From Rhamnusium bicolor (Eukaryota > Arthropoda > Insecta > Coleoptera > Cerambycidae): a stretch of DNA of 64,000 bases. The stretch covers positions 124,001 through 188,000 of the forward strand of contig JANEYF010000415.1 of the NCBI GenBank assembly GCA_029963845.1, in the 5' to 3' direction. Shown here in pieces: positions 36,500-47,614 of this stretch (the first letter of the stretch is position 1; the number at the start of each line of letters is the position of its first letter). Position numbers and translations under genes: made by a program. The notes under the pieces are model-generated. The model was not told the origin of the DNA. It saw nothing but the letters and a program-made list of their open reading frames with translations, and did no database searches.

Positions 36500-37320
36500 T
36501 GTTTGGACTTAAATATCAAGAGTCGTGTAAACTTACATTTATAGAACTAAAAATCGTTAACTCTGCCATCTTTATACATTTTAGAAACATTAACTTTCAT
36601 CAAAAAAAAATCTTTCTAATTTCAATTTTCAAAACTTTTTCTTATATGTAACTAGATATTTTTACAGTGTAATTAGTATACTTCAATCTTTAGTGTTTAC
36701 TTTTGACACTGCATTAATATATGTATATCATGGTACAGGCCCCAAAACATCACCCTGTATACCTGCCTTAATTTCAGTTCAATTTTGAAACCTGCGGAAG
36801 CCTTATCTTGTTTAAAGTATTTTACTAAATTTAAATATGCCATAAATCTGCAATAACAACTATTATGAATGAATAAATGATTATAAATGAAGCATATGCT
36901 TGTTTCTAATATCACCAGCTTTAAAAATGTTGCTATTTATTAAATTCTCGAATAATGCCAAGACCAAAATAACACTAAGTTAATCAAATTAACTCGAATC
37001 AAATCAAATTTATTGTTCATAAGTTCATATATGAATTAAATTATATTTTTTACTATACAACATGTTTCGTAGACAAAAATATGACATGTGTGTGCAAATA
37101 GATAATAAAAATTATTAAGATTCTTAAACGGTAACAAGCAAGTGGGACATTTTGTATAAATAATAATAATAAATTGGTAAATATAATCAAAAAATATAAT
37201 AGGTAGTCATGACGGAAACATACACTATAGTGTAGAGGAAATTCTTTCCTCGCACTAAATAGTTTAAATTGTATTGATATAAAATAAATAATGTAAAATT
37301 GTTTAAGTTTTTATACGTGT
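36500..37320. other. AT-rich DNA, no supported gene
   Basis: Near 37055 the minus strand reads CTACGAAACATGTTGTATAG, like the distal half of a hammerhead, but no matching core lies upstream. Confidence 0.4.
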
Positions 37321-37323
37321 AAG

Positions 37324-37555
37324 TTACATAATCATCATGGTGATTAATTTGATTTTAAAATATTTATAAAGCTTCGTAAATTTTTTTTTAATGAAGAGGC
37401 AAACTTTTTTCTGGAAGAGTTTTTTATTTTTAATTAATTTAATTTTAGTAGGTAGGAGGTTATAAAACTTAGAGCTATAATAAGTAATAAATCTGTGAGT
37501 GTCAACATGCAGTTCTTTCATTAAAACGTTATGCTTTTTTTCTAATGAATACACT
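37324..37555 (-). pseudogene. C-terminal end of a LINE ORF2
   Basis: The minus-strand frame reads MYSLEKKHNVLMKELHVDTH, then YYSSKFYNLLPTKIK and KKLFQKKVCLFIKKK to a stop at 37324. This is the characteristic tail of Jockey/CR1-like LINE proteins, where the last residues form a basic helix. Only the last 76 codons remain. Its upstream end lies in the hairpin at 37522-37590, so a head-to-head rearrangement cut the gene there. Confidence 0.65.
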
Positions 37556-37590
37556 TGTATTCATTAGAAAAAAAAGCATACCGTTTTAAT
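37522..37590. repeat. Hairpin of about 33-bp arms
   Basis: CTTTTTTTCTAATGAATACA is followed two bases later by TGTATTCATTAGAAAAAAAA, with outer parts ATTAAAACG and CGTTTTAAT. One arm is the LINE coding sequence; the other is a reversed copy, a sign of inverted duplication. Confidence 0.85.
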
Positions 37591-37734
37591 CTAATAAATA
37601 CAAGTCTTGAACTATTATTATTTAGAGTGGAATGAAAAATAATATTAACTGAAAATTTTTGCTAATTATTATTTACTAACTTTTACAAATCTTATCACAG
37701 ATAAGTATAACATATATCTAAATAAATGTGCTGG

Positions 37735-37776
37735 TTACCCTGACGAAGCGATGCAAGCAGAAACACGTGTCGGTAG
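37735..37776 (+). ncRNA. Hammerhead ribozyme-like motif
   Basis: TTACC (37735-37739) pairs with GGTAG (37772-37776, one G-U pair) as stem I. The core CTGACGA is at 37740-37746 and GAAA at 37760-37763, then CACGTGTC with the GTC cleavage site ending at 37771. Stem II is weak (GC...GC with an A-A mismatch). Confidence 0.62.
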
Positions 37777-37814
37777 ATAATTTAAAGTTTTTTAAAGTGA
37801 ATGTCAACTACCTT

Positions 37815-38340
37815 GTGTTTTATTTATTTTTGGTTTTACTAGACAGAATAGTTGATATTAAAAATAACATTATTGAGTCAGTTGTACTGAACATAATGTG
37901 CATATTATCTTTTTTGTAATCCAAGTTTCAGCGTTTTGGCAAATAGCCGGGAAAATAATTGTTTAAAAATATACTTATCCGTGATAAGATTTTTTGTGTT
38001 TTATTTATTTTTGGTTTTACTAGACAGAATTGTTGATATTAAAAATAACATTATTGAGTCAGTTGTACTGAACATAATGTGCATATTATCTTTTTTTGTA
38101 ATCCAAGTTTCAGCGTTTTGGCAAATAGCCGGGAAAATAATTGTTTAAAAATATACTTATCCGTGATAAGATTTTTGTGTTTTATTTATTTTTGGTTTTA
38201 CTAGACAGAATTGTTGATATTAAAAATAACATTATTGAGTCAGTTGTACTGAACATAATGTGCATATTATCTTTTTTTGTAATCCAAGTTTCAGCGTTTT
38301 GGCAAATAGCCGGGAAAATAATTGTTTAAAAATATACTTA
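37815..38340 (+). repeat. Tandem repeat, three units of 181 bp
   Basis: Units beginning GTGTTTTATTTATTTTTGG start at 37815, 37996 and 38177 with only a few differences. A fourth unit stands apart at 38679-38860. High identity points to recent expansion. Confidence 0.95.
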
Positions 38341-38591
38341 TCTGTGATAAGATTTATAAAAAGTTAGTAAATAATAATTAGCAAAAATTTTCAGTTAATA
38401 TTATTTTTCATTCCACTCTATATTTTAACTTTTACTAAGAAGAGGAACTTAATTTGTTTTTAAATTATTTTATTCGACCCTAAGGGGAATTTCCACTATA
38501 TAATTTCAATTATTCTGTTCTCTGAAGCCATTAATGTTTATTACATTAAGGTTTACAAGTTTGGTTACTTTGGATTCTTTAAATGTGCTGG

Positions 38592-38633
38592 CTACCCTGA
38601 CGAAGCGATGCAAGCAGAAACACGTGTCGGTAG
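38592..38633 (+). ncRNA. Hammerhead ribozyme-like motif, second copy
   Basis: CTACC (38592-38596) pairs perfectly with GGTAG (38629-38633). The core CTGACGA is at 38597-38603, GAAA at 38617-38620, and the GTC cleavage triplet at 38626-38628. The improved stem I relative to the first copy supports selection for, or descent from, a working ribozyme. The stem II weakness is shared. Confidence 0.65.
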
Positions 38634-38984
38634 ATAAATTAAAGTTTTTTAAAGTGAGTGTCAACTGGTAAGTACCTTGTGTTTTATTTATTTTTGGTTT
38701 TACTAGACAGAATAGTTGAAATTAAAAATAACATTATTGAGTCAGTTGTACTGAACATAATGTGCATATTATCTTTTCTGTAATCCAAGTTTCAGCGTTT
38801 TGGCAAATAGCCGGGAAAATAATTGTTTAAAAAGATATATGTTATACTTATCTGTGATAAGATTTGTAACAGTTAGTAAATAATAATTAGCAAAAATTTT
38901 CAGTTAATATTATTTTTCATTCCACTCTATATTTTAACTTTTACCAAGAAGAGGAACTTAATTTGTTTTTAAATTATTATTATT

Positions 38985-39405
38985 TATTATTCATAATAGT
39001 ATACGTTGATGAAATCAACACGTCAAATATTTCAACTCGTGTTATATGTGCAAATTTTCCTCGCGTAAAAAAATGCACATAAGAAATGCACTAAAAATTG
39101 CTCAGTAGAAGAAAATTGCATACTGAAAATTTAACAACGAAAATTCAATAATAAAAATTCAACTGTGCATTTTTATTACATTTAATTTCTCAATCACATA
39201 TGTCATATATATTAAATAAACAACGCAATTTAAGACGCTTTCTTAAAAGGTACATTTTCTCAAAAATGAACCGTTTTGGCGAATTTCCGTAAGATATTGT
39301 TGATGAAAATTTTCTACCAAATACCATTCGTGCATAAAAATTAACTAGAAAATTCTAAAAAAGTGTGTAGCCTTAGAAAACTGCATTTCGTTCATTAAAA
39401 CGGTA
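38985..39405 (+). repeat. Dispersed direct repeat, left copy
   Basis: It matches 40485-40795 continued at 41296-41425. Shared blocks are AACTCGTGTTATATGTG, TTAAATAAACAAC, TTTCTTAAAAGGTA, TTTTGGCGAATTTCCGTAAG and GAAAACTGCATTTC. The two copies flank about 1.1 kb. Confidence 0.75.
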
Positions 39406-39739
39406 TGTTTCTTGTTTTGAGGATTGTTCATTGCATAGAAAACTACATTCAACTGTCAAACTGAAATAATCGACCAACCACATTTTAAAATTTTAGAATT
39501 TATTTCGAGCAATCAAAATTGAATGATGCAATAATTTCTGTTCTACAAAATTATAGAAAATAATTGTACTAGTAAAATTAATTATTACATTCCGTCCAGG
39601 AAAACCCTTTAATTCACTGATGATATAATCGGAAAGTAGAAATAACGCAACTAATAATTATTGAAATTTTGAATAATCAATTGTTATAATTGACTAAAAA
39701 GGAGAATTTGATTTCTGTGACGGTTGTGGACAAAAGAAG

Positions 39740-40383
39740 TTGTTTCAGGGTTAGATTCTTCTGCATGTTTACTACGTCTGTTTTAGGGCCATCTCCCCAC
39801 GTTTTTCCATAATTTTGGAATTAAATTCGGCATCCATTAAGTACAGTTTTGTAGAATTTATATTTCCGTGGTCGGTAACTTTAGTTCATTGTCTCTGCCA
39901 TTCCCATTTTATCCATATGGCCAACTGCAGTGGATCTACGATAAAGAAAATGATTGGTAAATTTATTGTTGGACCCCAATCCCACCATATCAGTGGATTG
40001 TACAGTTCACTTCGATATATCGTTTTGTCCAGCAGGAATATTTTAAACCATATGGTTGTTTTCCAATTTTAAAGTAAAAAACGCGATCTGACTTTACATT
40101 TGGTCCTCATTTTAAAAGAAATTTACTCTACAACTGGACAATGAGAAGAAGATGCCAAATATTATGAAGCGACATGGAAAAACTTTTTTTTTAGACTTAG
40201 CCTTCCTTGCCTACATTCCACATCGTTTAACAGTTGCCTCCTTATAGTAAAAACCATATTTTCCTCATTATTGCCCCAATCTTCTAGAATTATTGTGAGC
40301 GTGTTATGATCGGTAAATTTAATATTAGTACGTTTCTGTCTAAAATAATTGACGTTGCTAGGCAACAATTGAAAGAAAGTCAT
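39740..40383 (-). pseudogene. Unidentified decayed coding region
   Basis: The minus strand has an open start (40383-40162, MTFFQLLPSNVNYFRQKRTN, also LTIILEDWGNNEENMV). With frame changes it continues through WWDWGPTINLPIIFFIVDPL, LAIWIKWEWQRQ and KLYLMDAEFNSKIMEKRGE. The unusual tryptophan content and persistence of open frame over 200 codons suggest a real ancestral protein. I cannot name a family. It lies between two copies of the 39.0/40.5-kb direct repeat and may belong to that element. Confidence 0.35.
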
Positions 40384-40795
40384 GTTATTTAATTATTCAA
40401 GATTCTTATAATAAATAATTTCCTCAATGTTTTTATTTTATTAATTCGTAATACATGTAATGAATAAAAGTCTTGGACTATTATTATTTGTTATTAATAA
40501 TCGTATAAGTTGATGCAATCTACAAGTCAAATAATTCAACTCGTGTTATATGTGAAAATGTTCCTCACGTATAAAAATGCCCACAAGAGATGTGCAATTA
40601 CATTAGAAATTGCACAGTAGATGAAAACTGCACACTGAAAATTCAAGAACGAAAATTCAACACTAAAAGTTCAAGTGTGCATTTCACATGTGTCATGCTT
40701 AAACACAAACGTTCAGAGGCCTGCAACGGTTGGTTAAATAAACAACTTAATTTAAGAGCTTTCTTAAAAGGTATATTTTCTCAAAAATGAGCCGT

Positions 40796-41295
40796 GGTGA
40801 GAGGTATGAAACTTCTCGTATGGTCTAAATGCTACTATCCGACCGACATCATAGATGTCTCTGTGGCGGATAGCGACTTGCGGAGCAAGTACCGAGAGCG
40901 GCGACCTCTAGCCTAGGTGGACTAAACTACTGTTATTAAATATGATTTGAACGAAACAACTACTCAGCGGGCAAATACCCCGACCGCCACAGAGACATCT
41001 ATCTATAATGTCGGTCGGATAGTAGCATTTAGACCATACGAGAAGTTTCATACCTCTCACCACTACTCAATTTACCTTAGTTAGTATATGACTAGCAGGT
41101 TGGCCACTATCATTTGTCTGTTCCATAACCTATGGCATACTGAGGAAAACAAATAAGTTCGAAACCGGTCTATGCCTGGTTAGGAATTGACAAATTATAT
41201 TGGCTATCGATCTATCATGATTTGAAGGTGTAATCCAATGCAGGTCGGGGTATTTGCCCGCTGAGTAGTTGTTTCGTTCAAATCATATTTAATAA
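40796..41295 (+). mobile_element. 500-bp hammerhead element with 14-bp target duplication
   Basis: The element is bracketed by CAAAAATGAGCCGT at 40782-40795 and 41296-41309. Inside, 40796-40867 is inverted at 40984-41062 (GGTGAGAGGTATGAAACTTC pairs with its complement). A second inverted pair joins 40936-40985 and 41246-41297 (AACGAAACAACTACTCAGCG). A hammerhead motif lies at 41134-41176. No protein is encoded. A 14-bp duplication suggests target-primed reverse transcription using another element's enzyme. A relative sits at 54.39-54.77 kb. Confidence 0.85.
41134..41176 (+). ncRNA. Hammerhead ribozyme motif, best preserved
   Basis: GGCATA (41134-41139) pairs perfectly with TATGCC (41171-41176) as stem I. 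The core CTGAGGA (41140-41146) fits CTGANGA. Stem II has AAC-AAATAA-GTT. GAAA (41161-41164) is followed by CCGGTC, with GTC as cleavage triplet, so cleavage is expected after 41170. The self-complementary CCGG stem III is minimal, as in Penelope-associated hammerheads. Confidence 0.82.
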
Positions 41296-41814
41296 CAAAA
41301 ATGAGCCGTTTTGGCGAATTTCCGTAAGATATTGTTAATGAAAATTTTCTACCAGATACTATTCGTGTATAAAAATTAACTAAAAAATTTTAAAAAAGCG
41401 TGTTGCCTATAGAAAACTGCATTTCATTTATTTTCATAATTGTTTAAAAAAATAGTCAATTTAACTATGAAACAACAAAGAAAATATTCTCATGTGGTTT
41501 TCAGGCAACACATTTTTTTCAGAAGTTTCTTATTCAAGTTAGGTTAGGTTAAGTGCCTTTTAGGTGTATAAAATAGCAGAATTTAAAAAATTCTAAAATT
41601 TGATCATATTTAATTAAGCATTATTAATATTTTTCATCCTGACATTTCTTAAAAATGTTTTGTGGGGTCATGAAATTTTTTGGTAAAATATAATTTGTGC
41701 ATTGAAAATTTTAGACCGTAAAAGTCTACATCAATATGAAATTTCAGCCGTGGAAGTGTATGGTAACGTAATTTAATTACTTAGATATGTATTTGTGAAA
41801 AAAATTTAGAAAAC

Positions 41815-42385
41815 TTTTATTGCATTTCTGGACGAATCTCGACGAATTATGACGATACACAAAATTTCAGACAGAAAAAATTTTCTGTCTGTGTGTCTGT
41901 GCGTGTAAGTGTCTGTGTGGTTCGCGAAGACATCTACAGTTTTTGAGATAAAGCTTTCAAATTTGGTACAAACATTCTAGAGGTGAAGGAAGAGATTGAG
42001 TTCATTGATGAGCAAATTCGGTCCCCTGAAACAGGGTCTACCGGGTCCCAACATTTCTATTTCTAACTTTATAAAAAAAATTATTCGGAATGAAAAATTA
42101 TAAATCAGATCTGTTATACAAACCCATTATAATATTGTGTTCAAATGTTTAAATAAAGCTATAAATTAAAATTTTGTAAACATTTTGGTAGCACAATAAA
42201 ATTTGAATTTTTAATGACACTTCTTAAAATTTTAAATGTCTAAAAATATTAGTGACATTCCACCAATGTGACTTTTTTTGAAACGTCAAAAATTTCTTTT
42301 ATTACAAACTCCACCACACATCGAGTTTTACTATGGTGGGAATTTCTGATCCCTAAGTAATTGGCAGCGGTTTTTAATTTGTAAA
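41815..42385 (-). mobile_element. GACGTTTC-repeat element, copy 3 (reverse)
   Basis: On the minus strand it reads AAACCGCTGCCAATTACTTAG, AAACTCGATGTGTGGTGGAG, TTGACGTTTCAAAAAAAGTC, then CTCATCAATGAACTCAATCTC and AATTCGTCGAGATTCGTCC. About 160 bases of unrelated AT-rich sequence separate the GACGTTTC block from the AACTCAATCTC block, an expansion or nested insertion relative to copies 1 and 2. Confidence 0.78.
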
Positions 42386-42389
42386 ACTG

Positions 42390-42895
42390 ACACACATGAA
42401 TGAGATGAAATATATGTATATTTAGTTTACTATAAAGCATTACTGTTGTAAATATTTATTCTACATCTATCAAAGATTGCATTTATTAAACATTTTCCTT
42501 TACTATATTGTATCTGAATGATATCTTCATGTAGTCATTCAAACAAATAATTATAGTTGGAAAAGAAGAAACAATATTGCAGGTATATCCATTTCCCGGC
42601 TGCAGTTATTGTTCATTTGGCTTGGAAATATTTTGGTATGTCGGTGAATGCACAAAGTGTAATGTTACTTTCTAACTTTAATGAAACTATATATCTCACA
42701 GTTCCGAAACAGAGACAATAACATTTTGGACATTTCAGAACTTTATTATTACTTATGGCTTTTGTAAAGTTGTCCAAGATTCCTAAATCTACATTGAAAT
42801 ATTAACGCTACTTATTTTGCATGTCCTATTTTCAAACATATTTTTTTCTGAAATGGGTAGAAACATTTGATGAAATGTTTGAATGGCAACTACTC
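42390..42895. other. No supported gene
   Basis: AT-rich, no recognised family. Confidence 0.4.
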
Positions 42896-42897
42896 GT

Positions 42898-43023
<126 letters not shown>

Positions 43024-43029
43024 GTTAGA

Positions 43030-43620
43030 TCAAATTTTGATAGGAAAATCATTTTATGTATTTATTTCAATTATGTTTTGCACTAAAAATCAGGCTTTGA
43101 AGATGTCTAGATTAAATGTATTTGGCAATAATATTTCACGAGAATTACTAACATTTCCAGTCTTGCTTGTAACTTTTAGACATTAACATGGTTCGATAAT
43201 AATTGGTTGGAAACCCCCCATTAAAACTTCTACCACGGTATGTACTCTCAACCAACGTGAACCACCCTAATCTTACAAACTGCCTGAGGACGTGTCTAGA
43301 ATATAAACATGATCTTTGATTTTTGGAGAGAAACTTTGTAGGAGATTTGTAACTACATTTTGACGAGTATAAATTAACATAATGATTATTTGCTCTGGGC
43401 GTATCTTGTGGTACCTATATCATGGAATATTATTTCTTTATTTATATTTGTGTAAAGAATACAACTCCAAATTTTAATAAATTTTTTCAACTACATCATA
43501 CTTGTATTTTTAAAATATCTGCCTTTTTAATATTACTTGGTTTCTTAAGGTTTTTTTTATCCTTACATATATATACTTCTTCATTTTGAGACAAAAAAAA
43601 ATTATTAATCGTATATTTGA
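43030..43620. other. No supported gene
   Basis: AT-rich, without recognisable elements. Confidence 0.4.
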
Positions 43621-44541
43621 ACCAATAAATCAAATGAAGAATAGGCTGGATTTTTAAAATTAATTCATATATTCTAATATAGTCTTATTAAGTATTAACA
43701 GTTATATTAAATCAGTTTTAATAATTTTTACCTGGAAAATGTTCAAATTACTAATTGAACTTCCGGAAATATCAGATGCTAGAGGCTTGTCTCAAACACT
43801 GACCTATTGGCACGACGTCACAAGTGCGGGTGGTTGTTTCCTAAAATTATTTGGTAGTCTCCGGTCTGTGATATTTATGCAGACATAATATTATACTGGA
43901 AACAGCTACTGAAACATTGCCAAACAACAGAATACCGAAAATATATAAGTACACTATGATAAAGTGAATTTTGTTTCATTTTATAATGTAAACTACTACA
44001 CGATGAAAATGTATTGAGCCCGCACTTAAACCGTAATTATCTCAAAAACCGAGGAGGGAAAATTTAAAAAATTATGTGTTCGTTAAGTGCCTATTGTAAA
44101 CCACTCACTAAATTTTAATAACTTAGGTACAACGTTACGAAGATTCTTTCATTTATACCAAAAAATGTACCCATTTTTAACGATACTCTCGTCAGATTAA
44201 ACTTTAAGTGGTCATTTTTCGGATATCACACTAGCTTTATGTAAAATAGTGGTATTTTTTTTCACTCCTCTGTTTTTGAGATATTCGTGGTTAAAGTGAG
44301 GTTTCAATACATTTGAATCATATAGTAGTTTTATCGGAACACATGTGACAAAAAACGTTACATTTTTACACTAGCCAAATTTGGGAGAGACGTCACACTA
44401 CATCTTTCCTTATAACTCGTGAACGGCTGGAGATATCTAATGCCTTTCTGGTTACTAAATTTTTGTTGTGTAGATAGAATTAAAACCCCTAAATCTATAT
44501 ACTTAAACGTTTTTTATTATTTAAAAAAATTACTTCTGTTA

Positions 44542-46100
44542 GAATGGAACAGAATAGAATTTTATTTTATATCTAGGACAAAATTTGTACGTCATAAAAT
44601 TAGAAGTAATTTGACAATTGATAGTAAGATAAAAAATGAAGTGTAAAACAATTAAAAATGAAACAAAGTGACAAACATTGCAATTATGAAGTTAAGAACT
44701 TTTATTTAAAAGTAGTCTTCTACATCCCCTACTCGCTTTTCAATGGTTAGTCACTACTCACTGAATATCTAATTTTTTGTTTTTGCAGTTTTACTTTTTT
44801 CTGATACACAGGACAATTATTATCATATATGGAATAATTAAATATATGGAATGATTAATATCAAAGTTTAATTTTAGGTCTTCGTTAGCATCCGTATAAT
44901 TGTAACATTTATATAGTTCACAATTACAATCATCCAGTTTATGACCTTTGACAGCACATTTCAAACATCGTTCACTACTGCATTCATCAGCTTTGTGACT
45001 GAATCCCCCCACATTTGAAACAACGAAATACGTTAACATATTCAAAACTCTACATCTAGACCAGTTTACACATAGTCTTTGTTCTTTCATTATTCTGGAA
45101 AATGTAACCAGGTCACATTCTACTAGGGCCATATGAGTAGTTTTCATTTTTTTTAAATGTTAACACTTCCATATATAATGCTTCATCTTGTATAAAGGTG
45201 TTCTGTTTTTTAATTGCACATTTAGCTTTTCACTGTATCAAGCATTTTTGTACACGGATTTTTTTTGTTTTGGTACATTTATTTTATAATTCCTACTGAG
45301 CTTTTCCTCTACTTCCGATTTTATTTTTTCTACCTCTTGCTTGCTTTTACATTTGATCAATATGCCACCCTCTTTTAGATTTTCTATTTCAGTGATCCTA
45401 ACTTCAAATGCTGCTGGTTTTACATATTTCTGACAGCTTCTGTTGTCTTTTTACTCTCCTGTGCTTCTTTTGATTTTATTACAACTTCACCTGCTACTTT
45501 TGTGTATCTTTTTGTGTCCTCAGTTGCATTCTTCACACTAGTATTTTTCTTTAAAATACTTCGAAATTCAGTTAACTTATTACTGATCTGGCTTTTCACA
45601 AAAGCAATTTCATGTTTAAAACTCCATATATTTTTAAATGGGTATATCACAGTACCATTTTAACCCTTTACAGTTTTTCATTATTTCTAAAACATTATCA
45701 GATACATTGACACATCTAATATGGAACTGATAACAACAGTTTCCTGTACATTTTAAAACTGTATCTTTTAACTTACATCTTTGAGCACATTTACCACATA
45801 ACTCATCCATACTGGAACATTTAATTTCAAATTTAACTTCTAGGGAAAAATCTGGCAACACTGTCCAAAATTTGGCGTAAGTGCTCACAATTATGAAGGT
45901 TATGTTTAATAAAATTATACTAGCAACTTTAGAATGTTCATACTCTAAATATAGAAAGTATGTTTATTGATCCCCAACACTACACTAAACACTTTAAAAG
46001 CATTAAAACGATTTTATCCACATGAAAATAACAGCCTTAATTCAAATAACTGTTACAAAGTTCTTACACAGTTGCCATATTATCATACCAGCAACTGTTA
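44542..46100 (-). mobile_element. LINE fragment inserted in the long repeat
   Basis: Copy 1 of the host repeat runs straight through the corresponding point (TCTAACAAAGGTAATTTTTT near 21.05-21.07 kb). Here it is interrupted by about 1.55 kb carrying ORF1. The bases CTGTTA occur at both edges (44536-44541 and 46095-46100), a possible short target duplication. No ORF2 part remains, so the copy is internally deleted. Confidence 0.55.
44790..45888 (-). pseudogene. LINE ORF1 protein: PHD finger, coiled coil, CCHC knuckles
   Basis: From 45888 on the minus strand: MSTYAKFWTVLPDFSLE, then a PHD-type zinc finger with CGKCAQRCKL, LKCTGNC, YQFHIRC and WYCD. A charged helical stretch follows (45650-45420, with KSQISNKLTEFRSIL, likely coiled coil). 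An RRM-like part near 45420-45250 reads EVRITEIENLKEGGILIKC. The last part (45147-44880) has LVECDLVTFSRIMKEQRLCV and the knuckle CLKCAVKGHKLDDC (C-x2-C-x4-H-x4-C), with a second knuckle damaged by a frameshift at about 45030. These ORF1 proteins bind LINE RNA. Stops and shifts near 45640, 45250 and 45165 make it non-functional. Confidence 0.72.
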
Positions 46101-46854
46101 ATATGTAAAAGAATTTTATATACTCGCTGTATATATGTACTTTTAGAAAAAATCGTTTTGGAGGTTCCTTTATCGTTTTCAAGCAAAATCTATGTATTTG
46201 CGATTGAAATCTATTTAAATCATAACATTTGTTAAAAATGGGTCTGACTTAAAAGAGACAATTGACAAGTTTGTGTCCGATCATTTTCAGTACCACCCAG
46301 TAGACTCACACAAAATCCTCGATGGAAAATATCTTTGTTAGTGCCCCAATATAACATAAAAAAATAAGAAAAATCGTTGTTACCGTTGCCATATACTTTA
46401 CACATTATTTTTTGCCTTTGCATATTTATTTTTAATATTATTATTTTTTTAATTACAACAAAAAGGTCCACGCATGTAAAAACTCAACTTGTTTTCGAAA
46501 ACTCCTTTGAATCCCGTTTAACCATCTTTAAGAACACTTTTTTTACATTTTCAGTTTTTAGGAACTTAAGACACAAGTTTTTTTGTTTCGTCTTTATTGA
46601 GGTATTTTCACATATCGGTATGATGAACCATTAATATGATGATAATTTAGAAGAATTGATCATTATAATTGCTTTACTTAAAATTTCACAAATTACAAAT
46701 AACACCACTTGTTTACATTTGCCTGCTTTTTGCACTAACACTAAGGTTTTCTGATGTCACCGCATCGACTTGCTAGGGCATTTTTTGTATTAAGTAAATA
46801 TTATAAAAATGCCAAATATTTTGTGCATTGGGCTTATTGTTTTAAATAGTTCTT

Positions 46855-47600
46855 AACATAATATGTGTATTTGAAAAAAAAAATGAAAAAGCAACAAAAC
46901 TATACTATCAAAAGGATGAAAAAGAAAACAAAAATACTAAAGAATACTTTTTAAATTAATAAAACACACGCTGAAATGTTTTTAGAAACGCTCTCAATAT
47001 TTTTTTACAAACTTGTAATTTTCTAAGTTCTTAATGTTAATATTTTTAATACTATTTTTATCAAAAATTTTCTTAAATTTTTTGAACACACATTTTTGAA
47101 ATCAGAAAAATATTCCCGCTTAGAAGATACTTAGAACTATACTTTATGCTATTTTAGAAACTGATAAGAAAATTCAAAATAATTTCCGAATATTCACAAA
47201 TATATCACGCTGTGTACTGTAGCTTTCTTAAGGGCCAGGTGGTAGAAATATTTCCTCATTGAAATGAAGCTGATATTCCAAGATTTTATCGAGTTTCAAC
47301 AATACGGCGCAGCTCATATTTGTAGATACTATGATAGATGATACGTCCAAATCAATGAATAGGTAAGATGACACATACAGTGGTCTGATACATCTTCAGA
47401 TTTGACTCCACTAGACTTTTTATATTGAAGTGGGTTGGAATCTTTGATGCGAAGCTAACCCTGACCTAGTTTTCCACAAAACACCAAAACACTACATACT
47501 TCATTACAGAAGCTTGCAGAAATCAAATCTCGACAAATATTGTCACTAAAGTAAATAAAAAAGTCAAAAATCTACAAAAGACAGAAAAATTATCAAACGG
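46855..47600. other. No supported gene; possible 5' flank of the Penelope element
   Basis: At 47424-47452 the sequence GAAGTGGGTTGGAATCTTTG is the reverse complement, with mismatches, of 49348-49378 (CATCAAAGGTTCCAACCCACT). This hints that the Penelope element begins in this interval with an inverted end copy. Confidence 0.45.
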
Positions 47601-47614
47601 TTGCGTGAAAAATA

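Larger units (their letters stand above)
37624..38935 (+). mobile_element. Tandem hammerhead element with internal 181-bp array
   Basis: Two hammerhead-containing blocks (37728-37812 and 38582-38676) lie 857 bases apart in the same orientation. Each is followed by units of a 181-base repeat (starts 37815, 37996, 38177, and again 38679). A flank of about 75 bases (37624-37700) is present in reverse at 38346-38420 and 38866-38935. No real protein is encoded; the VFYLFLVLLDRIVDIKN-like frames are the same repeat translated thrice. The layout, direct repeats with a ribozyme plus inverted flank, resembles Penelope-like pseudo-LTRs or retrozymes. Confidence 0.72.
40485..41425 (+). repeat. Dispersed direct repeat, right copy, split by insertion
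   Basis: Same family as 38985-39405. The copy is interrupted after CTCAAAAATGAGCCGT by a 500-bp element (40796-41295) and resumes with CAAAAATGAGCCGTTTTGGCG. The left copy shows the uninterrupted order, apart from substitutions. Confidence 0.8.
43626..46850 (-). repeat. Long dispersed repeat, copy 2, with LINE fragment inside
   Basis: Reverse-oriented partner of 19625-22005. It lacks the GACGTTTC insertion found there, giving an empty site near 46.40 kb, but holds a LINE ORF1 segment at 44542-46094. The two copies lie about 21.6 kb apart and could pair or recombine to invert the DNA between them. Confidence 0.75.

Noticed and set aside
37728..38329. Three similar hydrophobic proteins in tandem, possible membrane peptide family or CRISPR-like array
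   Set aside because: They are the same 181-bp DNA repeat translated three times. There are no short repeats with unique spacers, and the host is eukaryotic.
41535..41560. TTAGG-type telomeric repeat
   Set aside because: Only two or three GGTTA units occur, within the range of chance in AT-rich DNA.
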